NCBI GenBank assembly: GCA_902494715.1
Contig: CABUUJ010000014.1
Coordinates: 1 to 39,003 of the forward strand
Origin: an uncultured Collinsella sp.
GTDB lineage: Bacteria > Actinomycetota > Coriobacteriia > Coriobacteriales > Coriobacteriaceae
Reading direction: 5' to 3'
DNA: 39,003 nucleotides
Below are positions 31,661 to 39,003 of the stretch, in pieces (position 1 is the stretch's first letter; the number at the start of each line of letters is the position of its first letter). The position numbers were made by a program, and so were the translations under genes. Below the pieces are notes generated by a model that saw only the letters and a program-made list of their open reading frames with translations, ran no database searches and was not told the origin of the DNA.

Positions 31661-32728
31661 TTGGATAAGAACGAGCTGCAAAAGCGTATGGAACAGGCTA
31701 TCCGCCTGACTGCCCCCGGCCAGCCGATCCGCACCGCCCTCGACATGATCATCGCCGGTCACCTGGGCGCCCTTATCTGCGTCGGCGACACCGAAAACGT
31801 GCTCGCTGCCGGTAACGACGGCTTCCCGCTCAACATTTCGTTCACCTCGAACCGTCTGTTCGAGCTCTCCAAGATGGACGGCGCCATCGTCATCGACGGC
31901 GACCTCACCCAGATCCTGCGCGCCAACTTCCACCTCAATCCCGATCCCTCGCTCGCCACGAGTGAGACGGGTATGCGTCACCGCACTGCCGCTCGCATGT
32001 CGGTGCTCACCGATGCCATCGTGATCTCGGTTTCGGCTCGTCGTGCCGTCGTCAACGTGTACGTTCACGGTAAGAGCTACGAGATCCAGCCTGTCACCAC
32101 CATCATGAGCTCGGTCAACCAACTCGTCGCCACGCTCCAGACCACCCGTCAGTCGCTTGACCGCTCTCTGCTGCGTCTGACGGCCCTCGAGCTCGATGAC
32201 TACGTTACGCTCGCCGACATCACCGGCATTTTCTCGAGTTTCGAGATCATGCAGCAGGCAAAGACCGAGCTTAAGGATTGTATCGTCAAGCTGGGTAACC
32301 AGGGCAAGCTCGTGCAGATGCAGCTCGAGCAGCTCGCCGGCTCCAGCATGGATACCGAATACGACCTGATGATCCGCGACTACGCGAGTGACTCTTCCGA
32401 GGCCAATGCCGAGAAGATCCGCGCCGAGCTCGCTCGCATGACGCCTAAGGACCTGTCCGACCCACAGCATGTGGCGGCGGTTCTGGGTTATGACGACCTG
32501 GATGAGGACTCTGTCATGACGCCGCTGGGCCTGCGCACGCTTTCGCGCGTGTCCGTCGTGCGCGACGGCGTGGCCGAGAAGATTGTCGACGAGTACGGCT
32601 CGCTGCAGGAACTCATGGACGACATCAGCGAGGATCCGGAGCGCTTGGGCGACTTTGGCGTTAACAACCCTGCCATTCTTGCGGACTCCCTGTACCGCAT
32701 GAAGGGCACCAAACAGGGGAACGCATAA
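31661..32728 (+). CDS. disA: DNA integrity scanning diadenylate cyclase DisA
   Basis: DisA makes cyclic di-AMP from two ATP and scans DNA for damage. The 355-residue protein starts at TTG 31661 (MDKNELQ...), with GGGAG upstream; no ATG or GTG in frame precedes it, and ATG 31688 would cut into the first conserved helix. The DAC domain (about 10-150) has the catalytic DGA in KMDGAIVIDGD (Asp73) and RHR in GMRHRTA (106-108). A helical linker (about 150-290) with QLVATLQTTRQSLDRS follows, then helix-hairpin-helix DNA-binding repeats at the end. ispD overlaps its stop by one base. radA, normally its upstream partner, is missing. Confidence 0.93.
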   Translation: MDKNELQKRMEQAIRLTAPGQPIRTALDMIIAGHLGALICVGDTENVLAAGNDGFPLNISFTSNRLFELSKMDGAIVIDGDLTQILRANFHLNPDPSLATSETGMRHRTAARMSVLTDAIVISVSARRAVVNVYVHGKSYEIQPVTTIMSSVNQLVATLQTTRQSLDRSLLRLTALELDDYVTLADITGIFSSFEIMQQAKTELKDCIVKLGNQGKLVQMQLEQLAGSSMDTEYDLMIRDYASDSSEANAEKIRAELARMTPKDLSDPQHVAAVLGYDDLDEDSVMTPLGLRTLSRVSVVRDGVAEKIVDEYGSLQELMDDISEDPERLGDFGVNNPAILADSLYRMKGTKQGNA

Positions 32729-33456
32729 TGGCGCCCGTATGCGCCGTGGTCGTTGCCGGTGGCAGCGGCCAGCGCTTTGGTAACCCCGGTGGCAAGCAAC
32801 TCGTCAATGTAGCGGGTCGTCCGCTTATGAGCTGGTCCATCCGCGCATTTGATCGGGTCGAAAGGGTCGGCCACATCGTCGTGGTTTGCCCTGCCGAGCG
32901 TCGTGCCGAGATGCGCCGCCTGGCCATCGACCCGTTTGACTATGACACGCCTATCAGCTTTGCCGATGCCGGCGATACCCGCCAGGATTCCACCCGTGCC
33001 GGCGTGCATGCGGTTCCGGCGGGCTTTGAATACGTCGCCATTCACGACGGCGCTCGTCCGCTTATTACTACCGAGGCCATCGATCACGCTATCGACGTGC
33101 TCGTGAGCGACCGTGCCCTCGACGGTGTCGTGTGCGGCCAGCCCGCGATCGACACGCTTAAGATCGTCGACGGCGATAATATCGTCGAGACGCCGCCGCG
33201 CGAACTTTATTGGGCCGCACAGACGCCGCAGATCTTTAGCGTCGACGCCATGAAGCGCGCCCACACCGCGGCGATTGCTGAGGGCTTTATCGGCACGGAC
33301 GATTCGTCGCTGGTCGAGCGCATGGGTGGGCGTGTCCGCTGCGTCCAGAGCCCGCGCGATAACCTTAAGGTGACGGTGCCCGAGGACCTGCGTCCCGTAA
33401 CCGCGATTCTGCTCGGCCGCATGGCCGAGGGAGAGGACCTTCCCCATGTTCAGTAA
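32728..33456 (+). CDS. ispD: 2-C-methyl-D-erythritol 4-phosphate cytidylyltransferase
   Basis: IspD joins MEP to CTP, the third step of the MEP isoprenoid path. The 242-residue protein opens with the CTP-binding VVAGGSGQRFG (8-18) and a conserved GGKQL lysine, followed by VAGRPLMSW. Later come IHDGARPLI and AAQTPQIF, both family signatures. Its ATG overlaps the disA stop (TAATG) and it overlaps ispF by 11 bp, so disA-ispD-ispF is translationally coupled. ispE of the same path is at 14091-14987. Confidence 0.96.
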   Translation: MAPVCAVVVAGGSGQRFGNPGGKQLVNVAGRPLMSWSIRAFDRVERVGHIVVVCPAERRAEMRRLAIDPFDYDTPISFADAGDTRQDSTRAGVHAVPAGFEYVAIHDGARPLITTEAIDHAIDVLVSDRALDGVVCGQPAIDTLKIVDGDNIVETPPRELYWAAQTPQIFSVDAMKRAHTAAIAEGFIGTDDSSLVERMGGRVRCVQSPRDNLKVTVPEDLRPVTAILLGRMAEGEDLPHVQ

Positions 33457-33940
33457 CCTGCGCATTGGTCATGGCTACGACGTTCACCGTCTGGTGGAGG
33501 GGCGTCGATGTATTATCGGCGGTGTCGACATTCCCTACGAGCGCGGTCTGCTGGGCCACTCGGATGCCGATGTGCTCGCGCACGCGCTGGCCGATGCCAT
33601 TCTGGGCGCCTGCCGCGGGGGAGACATTGGAAAACTGTTCCCCGACACCGATCCTGCCTATGAGGGCGCCGACTCGATGGTGCTGCTCGCTCGCGTGATG
33701 GACTATGCGCGCGAGCTGGGCTTTGAGTTTGTCGATGCCGATTGCACCATTGCCTGTCAGCAACCCAAGATCACCCCGCACCGCGATGCCATGCGCGCCA
33801 ACCTTGCCCATGCCCTGGGCGTTGACGTCGAAAACGTGGGCGTTGCCGCCACTACGACCGAAAAGCTCGGTTGGGAAGGCCAAGGCGAGGGAATTGGCGC
33901 CTGGGCCGTCTGCCTGCTACAGAAAACCGTTAAGGAGTAA
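33446..33940 (+). CDS. ispF: 2-C-methyl-D-erythritol 2,4-cyclodiphosphate synthase
   Basis: IspF closes CDP-ME 2-phosphate to the cyclodiphosphate, releasing CMP. At 164 residues it has normal length. Metal ligands are present: GHGYDVHRL gives Asp12 and His14, and VLAHALAD gives His46. LLGHSDAD, GDIGKLFPDTDP and ATTTEKLG are further signatures. It starts inside the end of ispD behind GAGAGGA. cysS starts 4 bp downstream, so these genes share a transcript. Confidence 0.97.
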   Translation: MFSNLRIGHGYDVHRLVEGRRCIIGGVDIPYERGLLGHSDADVLAHALADAILGACRGGDIGKLFPDTDPAYEGADSMVLLARVMDYARELGFEFVDADCTIACQQPKITPHRDAMRANLAHALGVDVENVGVAATTTEKLGWEGQGEGIGAWAVCLLQKTVKE

Positions 33941-33943
33941 CGA

Positions 33944-35410
33944 ATGCGTATCTACAACAGCGCTACCCATAAAAAGGAAGAGTTCCAGCCCATCGAGTCC
34001 GGCAGGGTCCGCATGTACGTGTGCGGCCCCACGGTCTATGACAACATCCACATCGGCAATGCCCGCACGTTCATCAGCTTTGACGTGATCCGCCGTTGGC
34101 TCATCGCGAGCGGCTATGAGGTCACGTTCGCCCAGAACCTCACCGATGTCGACGACAAGATCATCAAGCGCGCCAACGAGCAGGGCCGTACGGCCGCCGA
34201 GGTCGCGACGGAGTTCTCTGACAAGTTCATCGGCGTCATGCGCGCCGCCAACGTGCTCGATCCCGATGTGCGCCCCCGCGCCACCAAGGAGATCGGCCCC
34301 ATGATCGCCATGATCAAGACGCTTATCGAGCAGGGCCACGCTTACGCAGCCGATAACGGCGACGTGTACTTTGCCGTGCGCAGCGATCCCAACTATGGTC
34401 AGGTCTCGGGCCGCAACATCGACGACCTTATGGTTGGCGCGCGCATCGAGGAGAACGAGGACAAGAACGACCCGCTCGACTTTGCCCTGTGGAAGGCCGC
34501 CAAGCCCGGCGAGCCCAGCTGGCCGAGCCCCTGGGGCGAGGGCCGTCCCGGTTGGCACACCGAGTGCGCCGCCATGGTGCATCGCTACCTGGGCACTCCG
34601 ATCGACATCCACGGCGGCGGCTCCGACCTTGCCTTCCCGCATCACGAGAACGAGTGCGCCCAGGCCACCTGCGCCTGGCACCAGGGCTTCTCCAACACCT
34701 GGATGCACACGGGCATGCTGCTGGTAGACGGCGAGAAGATGTCCAAGTCGCTCGGCAACTTCTTTACGCTGGCCGAGGTCCTCGAGCAGCACTCCGCTGC
34801 CGCCCTGCGCCTGCTGATGCTGCAGACGAGCTATCGCTCGCCGCTCGACTTTTCTTGGGAGCGCCTGGAGGGTGCCGAGAACTCGCTCACGCGTATCGCC
34901 GGTACGGTCGAGAACCTGCGTTGGGCCGCGAACCACGCGACGGCCGATGCCGACGAAGCGGCTGCCGAGGCGTTTGCCGCCAAGGCCGCCGAGACCCGCA
35001 CCACCTTTAAGGAGTGCATGGATGACGACTTTAACACCGCCGGTGCCATGGGTGCTGTCTTTGGCTTTGTGACCGAGTGCAACCAGTACCTGGAGCAGGC
35101 GGGCGATGCTGCCGACAAGGCCGCTGCCCTGGCCGCCGCCGGTACGCTGGTCGAGCTGCTCGATACGTTTGGCGTCGAGCTTCCCGAGCCCAAGGTCGAG
35201 CTGCCGCTGGGCCTGCTGGGCGTTGCCGCCGGCCTGGTCGCCTACACGGGCGACGACGTGGACGAGGCTGCTGCCAAGATTCTCGAGGCCCGCGCCGAGG
35301 CCCGTGCCGCCAAGAACTGGGATCTGGCCGACGCCATCCGCGACCAGCTCAAGGACCTGGGCCTCACCATTGAGGATACGGCCGCGGGTACTCGTATTAA
35401 GACCCTCTAG
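33944..35410 (+). CDS. cysS: Cysteinyl-tRNA synthetase
   Basis: CysRS attaches cysteine to tRNA-Cys; the class-I enzyme holds a zinc that selects cysteine. The 488-residue protein shows VCGPTVYD (Cys27), HIGNAR (36-41, the HIGH motif), HTECAA (Cys208), FPHHENECAQ (231-240, the His and Glu/Cys ligands) and KMSKSLGN (265-272). The C-terminal helical anticodon domain ends with DAIRDQLKDLGLTIED. RBS AAGGAG comes from the end of ispF. In Bacillus gltX and cysE lie between ispF and cysS; here they are absent. Confidence 0.97.
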   Translation: MRIYNSATHKKEEFQPIESGRVRMYVCGPTVYDNIHIGNARTFISFDVIRRWLIASGYEVTFAQNLTDVDDKIIKRANEQGRTAAEVATEFSDKFIGVMRAANVLDPDVRPRATKEIGPMIAMIKTLIEQGHAYAADNGDVYFAVRSDPNYGQVSGRNIDDLMVGARIEENEDKNDPLDFALWKAAKPGEPSWPSPWGEGRPGWHTECAAMVHRYLGTPIDIHGGGSDLAFPHHENECAQATCAWHQGFSNTWMHTGMLLVDGEKMSKSLGNFFTLAEVLEQHSAAALRLLMLQTSYRSPLDFSWERLEGAENSLTRIAGTVENLRWAANHATADADEAAAEAFAAKAAETRTTFKECMDDDFNTAGAMGAVFGFVTECNQYLEQAGDAADKAAALAAAGTLVELLDTFGVELPEPKVELPLGLLGVAAGLVAYTGDDVDEAAAKILEARAEARAAKNWDLADAIRDQLKDLGLTIEDTAAGTRIKTL

Positions 35411-35416
35411 TATTTG

Positions 35417-35519
35417 TCGACCGTTCGAGGTGCGGCGGATTGCCTTGAAAGAGGAGGGCATCGACCTGGTGGTCATGCCTGACGATTGAAAGGCAAGGTG
35501 CCGTGGCTCGGACGGTCGA
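35417..35519. repeat. Long imperfect palindrome between cysS and rlmB
   Basis: The outer arms TCGACCGTTCGAG (35417-35429) and CTCGGACGGTCGA (35507-35519) match with one mismatch. Pairing continues inward to TTGCCTT/AAGGCAA (35440-35446, 35490-35496), about 24 of 30 positions. A hairpin GGCAT-C-GACC/GGTC-ATGCC (about 35457-35479) forms the centre. That core shares 29 of 35 bases with the lysS terminator hairpin in reverse orientation. A short frame (EGIDLVVMPDD) across it is not credible as a gene. Confidence 0.6.
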
Positions 35520-35553
35520 TTCTTGTTCGTTATCTATTTAAGGAGGCCGCTTT

Positions 35554-36468
35554 ATGGCCGACAATCGCAAGCGTGCGCCTCGTGGCGGCAAGCAGGCCGC
35601 TTCTGGCTCGCGTCCGATTCACCGCAACGACCGCGCTGCCGCTCCCAAGGGCCAGCGAGATCGTACCCAGGCTGCACGTCCGCAGCGCGAGCGTGGCCGC
35701 GACGCTGTCCAGGCTCCCAAGGGTGAGTTTATCGAAGGCCGTCGTGCTGCCGCCGAGGCGCTGCGTACCGGTTTTCCCATCAAGTGCGCGCTCATTGCCG
35801 AGGGCGGGGAGCGCGATGCCGCCCTGTCGCGTCTGGTCGATGACCTCAACGCCGCGGGCGTCCGCATTAAGTATGTGCCGCGCGCGCAGCTCGACGCACT
35901 GTCGAGCCATGGCGCTCACCAGGGCATCGCGCTCGAGGTTGGCAACTTCCCCTATGCCGATGTCGCCGACATCCTCGACCGCGCGGGCGACGGTCCGGCG
36001 CTTGTCGTTGTGCTCGACCATGTGACCGACGACGGTAACTTTGGCGCCATCGTGCGCTCTGCCGAGGTTGTGGGCGCAGCGGGCGTCATCATCGCCAACA
36101 AACGAGCCGCCGGCGTAACGGTGGGTAGCTACAAGACTTCTGCCGGCGCCGTTATGCATCTGCCCATCGCGCAGGTCCCCAATATCGCTCGTGCGCTCGA
36201 TGACCTCAAAGCCGCCGGTTTTTGGGTGGGCGGTGCCTCTGAGCACGCCGAGGGCAGCTGCTGGGATGCCCCCTTCGAGGGCCGCGTGGCACTCGTCATG
36301 GGTTCCGAGGGCGACGGCATCTCGCGTCTGGTGCTCGAGAAATGCGACTTTTTGACCAAGCTTCCCCAGCGCGGCATGACCGAGAGCCTCAATGTTGCCC
36401 AGGCGACTACGGCCCTCTGCTTTGAGTGGCTGCGCCGCAACGCCGGCGAGCTCATGGGGGAGGAGTAG
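35554..36468 (+). CDS. rlmB: 23S rRNA (guanosine-2'-O-)-methyltransferase, TrmH/RlmB family
   Basis: A SPOUT methyltransferase that 2'-O-methylates RNA with SAM; RlmB modifies G2251 in 23S rRNA. Residues 1-55 form a basic, disordered Arg/Lys/Gln/Ala tail, then the small N-terminal substrate domain (FIEGRRAAAEAL) and the knot domain. SPOUT motifs are DDGNFGAIVRSAE, MGSEGDGIS and LPQRGMTESLNVAQATT, the last being the SAM-binding trefoil. The 304 residues include the extra N-tail. ATG 35554 follows AAGGAGG. It stands between cysS and yacP as in Bacillus, although mrnC is missing. The exact target G2251 is by analogy; other TrmH-family roles are possible. Confidence 0.92.
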   Translation: MADNRKRAPRGGKQAASGSRPIHRNDRAAAPKGQRDRTQAARPQRERGRDAVQAPKGEFIEGRRAAAEALRTGFPIKCALIAEGGERDAALSRLVDDLNAAGVRIKYVPRAQLDALSSHGAHQGIALEVGNFPYADVADILDRAGDGPALVVVLDHVTDDGNFGAIVRSAEVVGAAGVIIANKRAAGVTVGSYKTSAGAVMHLPIAQVPNIARALDDLKAAGFWVGGASEHAEGSCWDAPFEGRVALVMGSEGDGISRLVLEKCDFLTKLPQRGMTESLNVAQATTALCFEWLRRNAGELMGEE

Positions 36469-36471
36469 CGC

Positions 36472-37149
36472 ATGTCCAAAAAGAACCGTGCCAAGTCCAA
36501 GGCCAAGCGCTTTGGCGAGGGCTCGGCCAAGCCGATTGTTTCGGCCGCGACCTACGGCGTGGGCGGCAATGCGTTTGCGCAGGCTATCGCCGACCCAGTC
36601 TCGACGGTGCACTCCAATAAGCCCGAGCTGCTGGTGGTCGACGGTTACAACGTGATCCACTGCACGCCGCGCTACGAAAAGCTCGTGTACGACCATTCCG
36701 ACGATCCGTATTCCAGTGACGTCCACGATATGGCGCGCACTGCGCTCATCAACGACGTGGCGGCGTTTGCCCAGGGCCGCTACGAGGCCGTAGTCGTGTT
36801 CGACGGCGCGGGCAATATCTCCAGCGAGCGCCCCAACCTGCCGGCCCGCGGCGTGCGTATCGAGTTCTCACCGACGGGCGTCTCTGCCGATACCGTGGTG
36901 CAGAAGCTCTGCATCGAGGCGCGCGAGGAAGGCCGCGCGTGCTCCGTGGTATCGAGTGACGGCACAATACAGGCCGTCGTCATGGGCAAGGGCGTCACGC
37001 GCATCTCGAGCCGTATGCTGGTGGACGAGATCAAACAGATCGATAACGACGTTCACGAGGCAGAGGAAGCTCCGCAGATCAAGATGACTCTGGGCAGCCG
37101 CCTGAGCCCCGATACCCTGGCCAAGCTCAAGGCGTTGCGCGGACGGTAG
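36472..37149 (+). CDS. yacP: YacP-like NYN-domain protein (Rae1-type ribonuclease)
   Basis: A PIN-like NYN-domain protein; Bacillus YacP (Rae1) is a ribosome-associated endoribonuclease. After about 50 basic residues (KKNRAKSKAKRFGEG), the 225-residue chain shows LLVVDGYNVIH (Asp57), a second acidic cluster in VVVFDGAGN and a late VSSDGTIQ. These are the Asp residues that bind metal in the family. An Arg/Lys-rich C-tail ends it. It starts 3 bp after the rlmB stop, with GGGGGAGGAG as RBS, so the two are coupled. It is the last gene of the clpC-like neighbourhood and no terminator was seen in the 27 bp to the next gene. Confidence 0.9.
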   Translation: MSKKNRAKSKAKRFGEGSAKPIVSAATYGVGGNAFAQAIADPVSTVHSNKPELLVVDGYNVIHCTPRYEKLVYDHSDDPYSSDVHDMARTALINDVAAFAQGRYEAVVVFDGAGNISSERPNLPARGVRIEFSPTGVSADTVVQKLCIEAREEGRACSVVSSDGTIQAVVMGKGVTRISSRMLVDEIKQIDNDVHEAEEAPQIKMTLGSRLSPDTLAKLKALRGR

Positions 37150-37176
37150 GGGAGTTGGCGGGGCAATGCTGCCTTG

Positions 37177-38517
37177 CTAACTCCATTCAGCGATGTCGAT
37201 CATTCTTTCGAGGCGCCACGTTAGCGCCTCTTTTAGATAAGGTAGTCTCGCTGCTAGAGCATCGTTTTTAGACAGAATCTCGATTGCCTCGTCAACGAAG
37301 CCTTCGAGTTTGTCGCAGTCAAACCAGCCCATGTCCTCGACGAGCAACATTTGTTTGGCGGGGCTTGAATGAAATTGTGCGCTGGTAAAACTGTGCTCTC
37401 CCGCCCTAAGCTCCTCTAGTGATATGTTGCACCAGAGCGATGAGCCCGAATCGAAGATGGGGGCAGGTCTGCAAGCTTGCGTGTTTACGTTTCGCACGAG
37501 GCCGAAGTTGCGCCAATGACGATCGTAGTTGGCAATGATGTCGTCACATACGATCATGCGGTCAAGGGCATCCTTGACGCCTGTCACCCCGAGCTCCTCG
37601 CAGTTTGCTACATATCGCTCGTAGTCGGTTAGCCGTTCATCTGCGTTTGCGTGCTGGTTTACATAGAACGCAGGGACATACTCTTCTTCATCAGTTAAGA
37701 AGACATCGCATGTGCTCAGGGCGGAAGTGCCCGTGCCCTCGAGCGAGTAAGGCACATAATCGCAGGCGTTTAGGATGCGACGGTGGAGCGCGGTCGCCAC
37801 CAGCTCGTTATAAGGTTCCTGGTCCAGGTGCGCTCCTGCCTTATGCAGAATTCGACGTTCGCCCTCGCACGTCCAGTACTTTTGAAGATTGCCGTCCGAG
37901 GTGTTATCGGGCTTTGCGGCAGCCGCTTTTCCCTCTGGGGCAAAGGGTGCAATGGACAGCGAGACGTCATCAAAGGCGTTATTGAAGAAGTTGATATCCT
38001 CCCAGGTGAGACCGGAACCTTGGGGCCTAATCCAATACTGGTCGGATAAGGAGAGGCCGAGATTTCGCTGGACGAGTTCATCGGGAACATCGACTGCGGC
38101 TTCTGCAAGCAGGGAGGCTAGCCCAATGCGTGCGAGCGGGATACCGCGGCCGCGCCACCAGATGCGGAAGGAGTCTAGCGATATGGGGCTATTAGGGCCA
38201 AATACTCCAATAGGGGCGTGGGCGTAATCGATGTCGGCACCGATGTGGGTAAAGTCTTTTCGCGATGTACTGTAGACCAGCTGAGCGACTTCGTACGTGC
38301 GGTTCATGAGGGTGAACGCGATCTCGCTCTTACCGTGGCCGCGGCGGGGACGTCCCCCCGTTTTGGTCACAGAGCGGAGTCGCGTGTCGACGCTGTCTTT
38401 GTCGATGAGCCATACACCAGAAGCCTTGCGGGCCTCAAGTGCTCCGTTTTTTATGAGCTCCTGCACCCTGCGCGGAGTGATGCCGAGCAGCTCGGCGGCT
38501 TCTTTGGTAGTAAGCAT
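37177..38517 (-). CDS. HTH-fused HipA-like kinase
   Basis: A 446-residue orphan protein with an N-terminal excisionase/MerR-type HTH (about 1-48, TTKEAAELLGITPRRVQELI) fused to a HipA-like Ser/Thr kinase. The kinase part has SLSDQYWIRP (157-166), DGNLQKYW (208-215), a Lys in ILHKAG (Lys226, likely ATP), the catalytic DIIANYDRHWRNFG (326-339, Asp332, His334, Asn337) and the metal-binding IFDSGSS (354-360, Asp356). In HipA, Asp309 and Asp332 play these roles. No HipB partner lies next door; the fused HTH may replace it. The start follows GAAGGG, which lies inside a 28-bp inverted repeat. Toxin, phage-defence and regulatory roles are all possible; none is shown. Confidence 0.82.
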   Translation of the reverse strand: MLTTKEAAELLGITPRRVQELIKNGALEARKASGVWLIDKDSVDTRLRSVTKTGGRPRRGHGKSEIAFTLMNRTYEVAQLVYSTSRKDFTHIGADIDYAHAPIGVFGPNSPISLDSFRIWWRGRGIPLARIGLASLLAEAAVDVPDELVQRNLGLSLSDQYWIRPQGSGLTWEDINFFNNAFDDVSLSIAPFAPEGKAAAAKPDNTSDGNLQKYWTCEGERRILHKAGAHLDQEPYNELVATALHRRILNACDYVPYSLEGTGTSALSTCDVFLTDEEEYVPAFYVNQHANADERLTDYERYVANCEELGVTGVKDALDRMIVCDDIIANYDRHWRNFGLVRNVNTQACRPAPIFDSGSSLWCNISLEELRAGEHSFTSAQFHSSPAKQMLLVEDMGWFDCDKLEGFVDEAIEILSKNDALAARLPYLKEALTWRLERMIDIAEWS

Positions 38518-38521
38518 CGCG

Positions 38522-38593
38522 AAACCCTTCGTTAGAACGAATAGTTTTATCTATTCCATTGTAATTAAAACTATTCGTTCTGACGAAGGGTTT
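38522..38593. promoter_or_regulatory. 28-bp inverted repeat in the HTH-kinase promoter
   Basis: Bases 38522-38549 and 38566-38593 are inverted copies with one mismatch, separated by 16 bp. Half-sites CGAATAG/CTATTCG occur at 38538 and 38571, and CTATTCC in the spacer. For the minus-strand gene, the arm next to the start contains its RBS GAAGGG, so a transcript covering both arms could hide the RBS. A TACAAT (minus strand) in the spacer is a possible -10. It is either an operator for the gene's own HTH or an RNA switch, or both. Confidence 0.8.
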
Positions 38594-38619
38594 TGAGATG
38601 TGGTCGGTCGAAGGGTCTG

Positions 38620-38648
38620 TTGCGCCCCGTCCGTAATTCCTTTATTCT
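38620..38648 (+). promoter_or_regulatory. tRNA-Thr promoter
   Basis: TTGCGC (38620-38625), a 17-bp spacer and TATTCT (38643-38648) form a fair promoter about 31 bp before the tRNA. Confidence 0.55.
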
Positions 38649-38678
38649 TAATTGGCTTCGCGCGAGAGCGCCAAGTGT

Positions 38679-38753
38679 GCCAGTGTGGCGCAACGGTAGC
38701 GCAACTGATTTGTAATCAGTGGGTTGCGGGTTCGATTCCTGTCACTGGCTCCA
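38679..38753 (+). tRNA. tRNA-Thr (anticodon UGU)
   Basis: A 75-base cloverleaf: acceptor GCCAGTG/CACTGGC, D-stem GCGC/GCGC, anticodon stem ACTGA/TCAGT with loop TTTGTAA (UGU, threonine), T-arm GCGGG-TTCGATT-CCTGT, discriminator T and an encoded CCA. Confidence 0.97.
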
Positions 38754-38762
38754 TGAGAGTTT

Positions 38763-38804
38763 CGGGCTCTGTCTCTATATGGGACAGAGCCCGTTTCTTG
38801 TTTT
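38763..38804 (+). terminator. tRNA-Thr terminator
   Basis: CGGGCTCTGTC (38763-38773) and GACAGAGCCCG (38783-38793) pair perfectly over 11 bases, followed by TTTCTTGTTTT. Confidence 0.92.
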
Positions 38805-38844
38805 GATAGGTTGTCGGGCACGGTATTCGTCTCATTCCCGAGTT

Positions 38845-38984
38845 TGTCTCGATCTGTAACACCAAGACGGTTATTCCGCTTTTAACTGTTACAGATCAAG
38901 ACGGAAGGTTGAGGGTCCGTCCATTTATCTCAATCTGTAACAGTTAGAAGGGAAATATCGGTCTAGATGTTACAGATTGAGACA
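38845..38984. repeat. Four alternating copies of TGTTACAGAT-type repeat
   Basis: The motif GTCTC-ATCTGTAACA and its inverse occur at 38845-38861 (+), 38887-38903 (-), 38927-38942 (+) and 38968-38984 (-), about 41 bp apart, making two head-to-head palindromes. Copies two and three share a perfect 13-base inverse match (AACTGTTACAGAT). The window ends 19 bases later in GACCGGGACC. No gene is visible in this 199-bp tail. Confidence 0.8.
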
Positions 38985-39003
38985 ATGACCGGGACCACTT
39001 TGA

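Noticed and set aside
35446..35490. A small coding frame ending in EGIDLVVMPDD
   Set aside because: Similarity to the minus strand of 18204-18238 is at DNA level with a conserved hairpin, so it is a repeat, not a peptide gene.
38522..38593. The 28-bp inverted repeat as only a terminator
   Set aside because: It sits upstream of a start codon and contains the RBS; no gene ends here, and T runs are not at the stem end.
1..39003. CRISPR array, prophage or insertion sequence with transposase
   Set aside because: No regularly spaced repeat-spacer series, no cas, integrase, transposase or phage structural gene was seen; the 185-bp array has similar, not unique, spacers.

Overview
The window looks like a piece of a gut Coriobacteriia chromosome, most likely Collinsella or a close relative. 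This is inferred from roughly 60% GC coding sequence, Gram-positive-type gene order, a LysRS with a fused tRNA-binding tail, a MurE without the diaminopimelate motif, and intergenic regions full of short palindromic repeats. No 16S or marker comparison was possible.

Layout. 1-5075 holds an arginine cluster (argC-argJ-argB-argD) for the acetyl-recycling ornithine route, with a candidate repressor palindrome upstream. 5076-5960 is gene-poor: AT-rich repeats, then a 185-bp tandem array carrying copies of a tRNA 3' end, ending in an intact tRNA-Val. 6135-13663 runs asnB, murE, a HAD phosphatase, murI, rph, rdgB and dtd (asparagine, cell-wall precursors, RNA and nucleotide clean-up). 13695-18122 holds veg-ispE, tRNA-Pro, tatA, greA and lysS, each separated by clear promoters and terminators. 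18446-20877 carries two membrane proteins: a ThrE-type exporter and a tandem DUF2798 protein.

21089-26271 is a self-contained unit: a 21-bp palindrome, a 1479-residue fused acyl-CoA dehydratase activase-like protein, and an overlapping TetR-family gene that probably controls the unit through that palindrome. 26469-37149 is a thinned version of the Bacillus clpC-to-yacP neighbourhood (clpC, disA, ispD, ispF, cysS, rlmB, yacP). pepD and an opposite-strand mntP sit inside it; radA, yacL, gltX, cysE and mrnC are absent. 37177-38593 is an orphan HTH-HipA-like kinase gene whose ribosome binding site lies in a 28-bp inverted repeat. The window closes with tRNA-Thr and a four-copy inverted repeat cluster.

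Most genes are ordinary housekeeping genes. The parts most worth a second look are the TetR/activase unit, the HTH-kinase with its hairpin, the tRNA-end tandem array, and the several families of intergenic palindromes, two of which share a hairpin-plus-GGGACAG layout.
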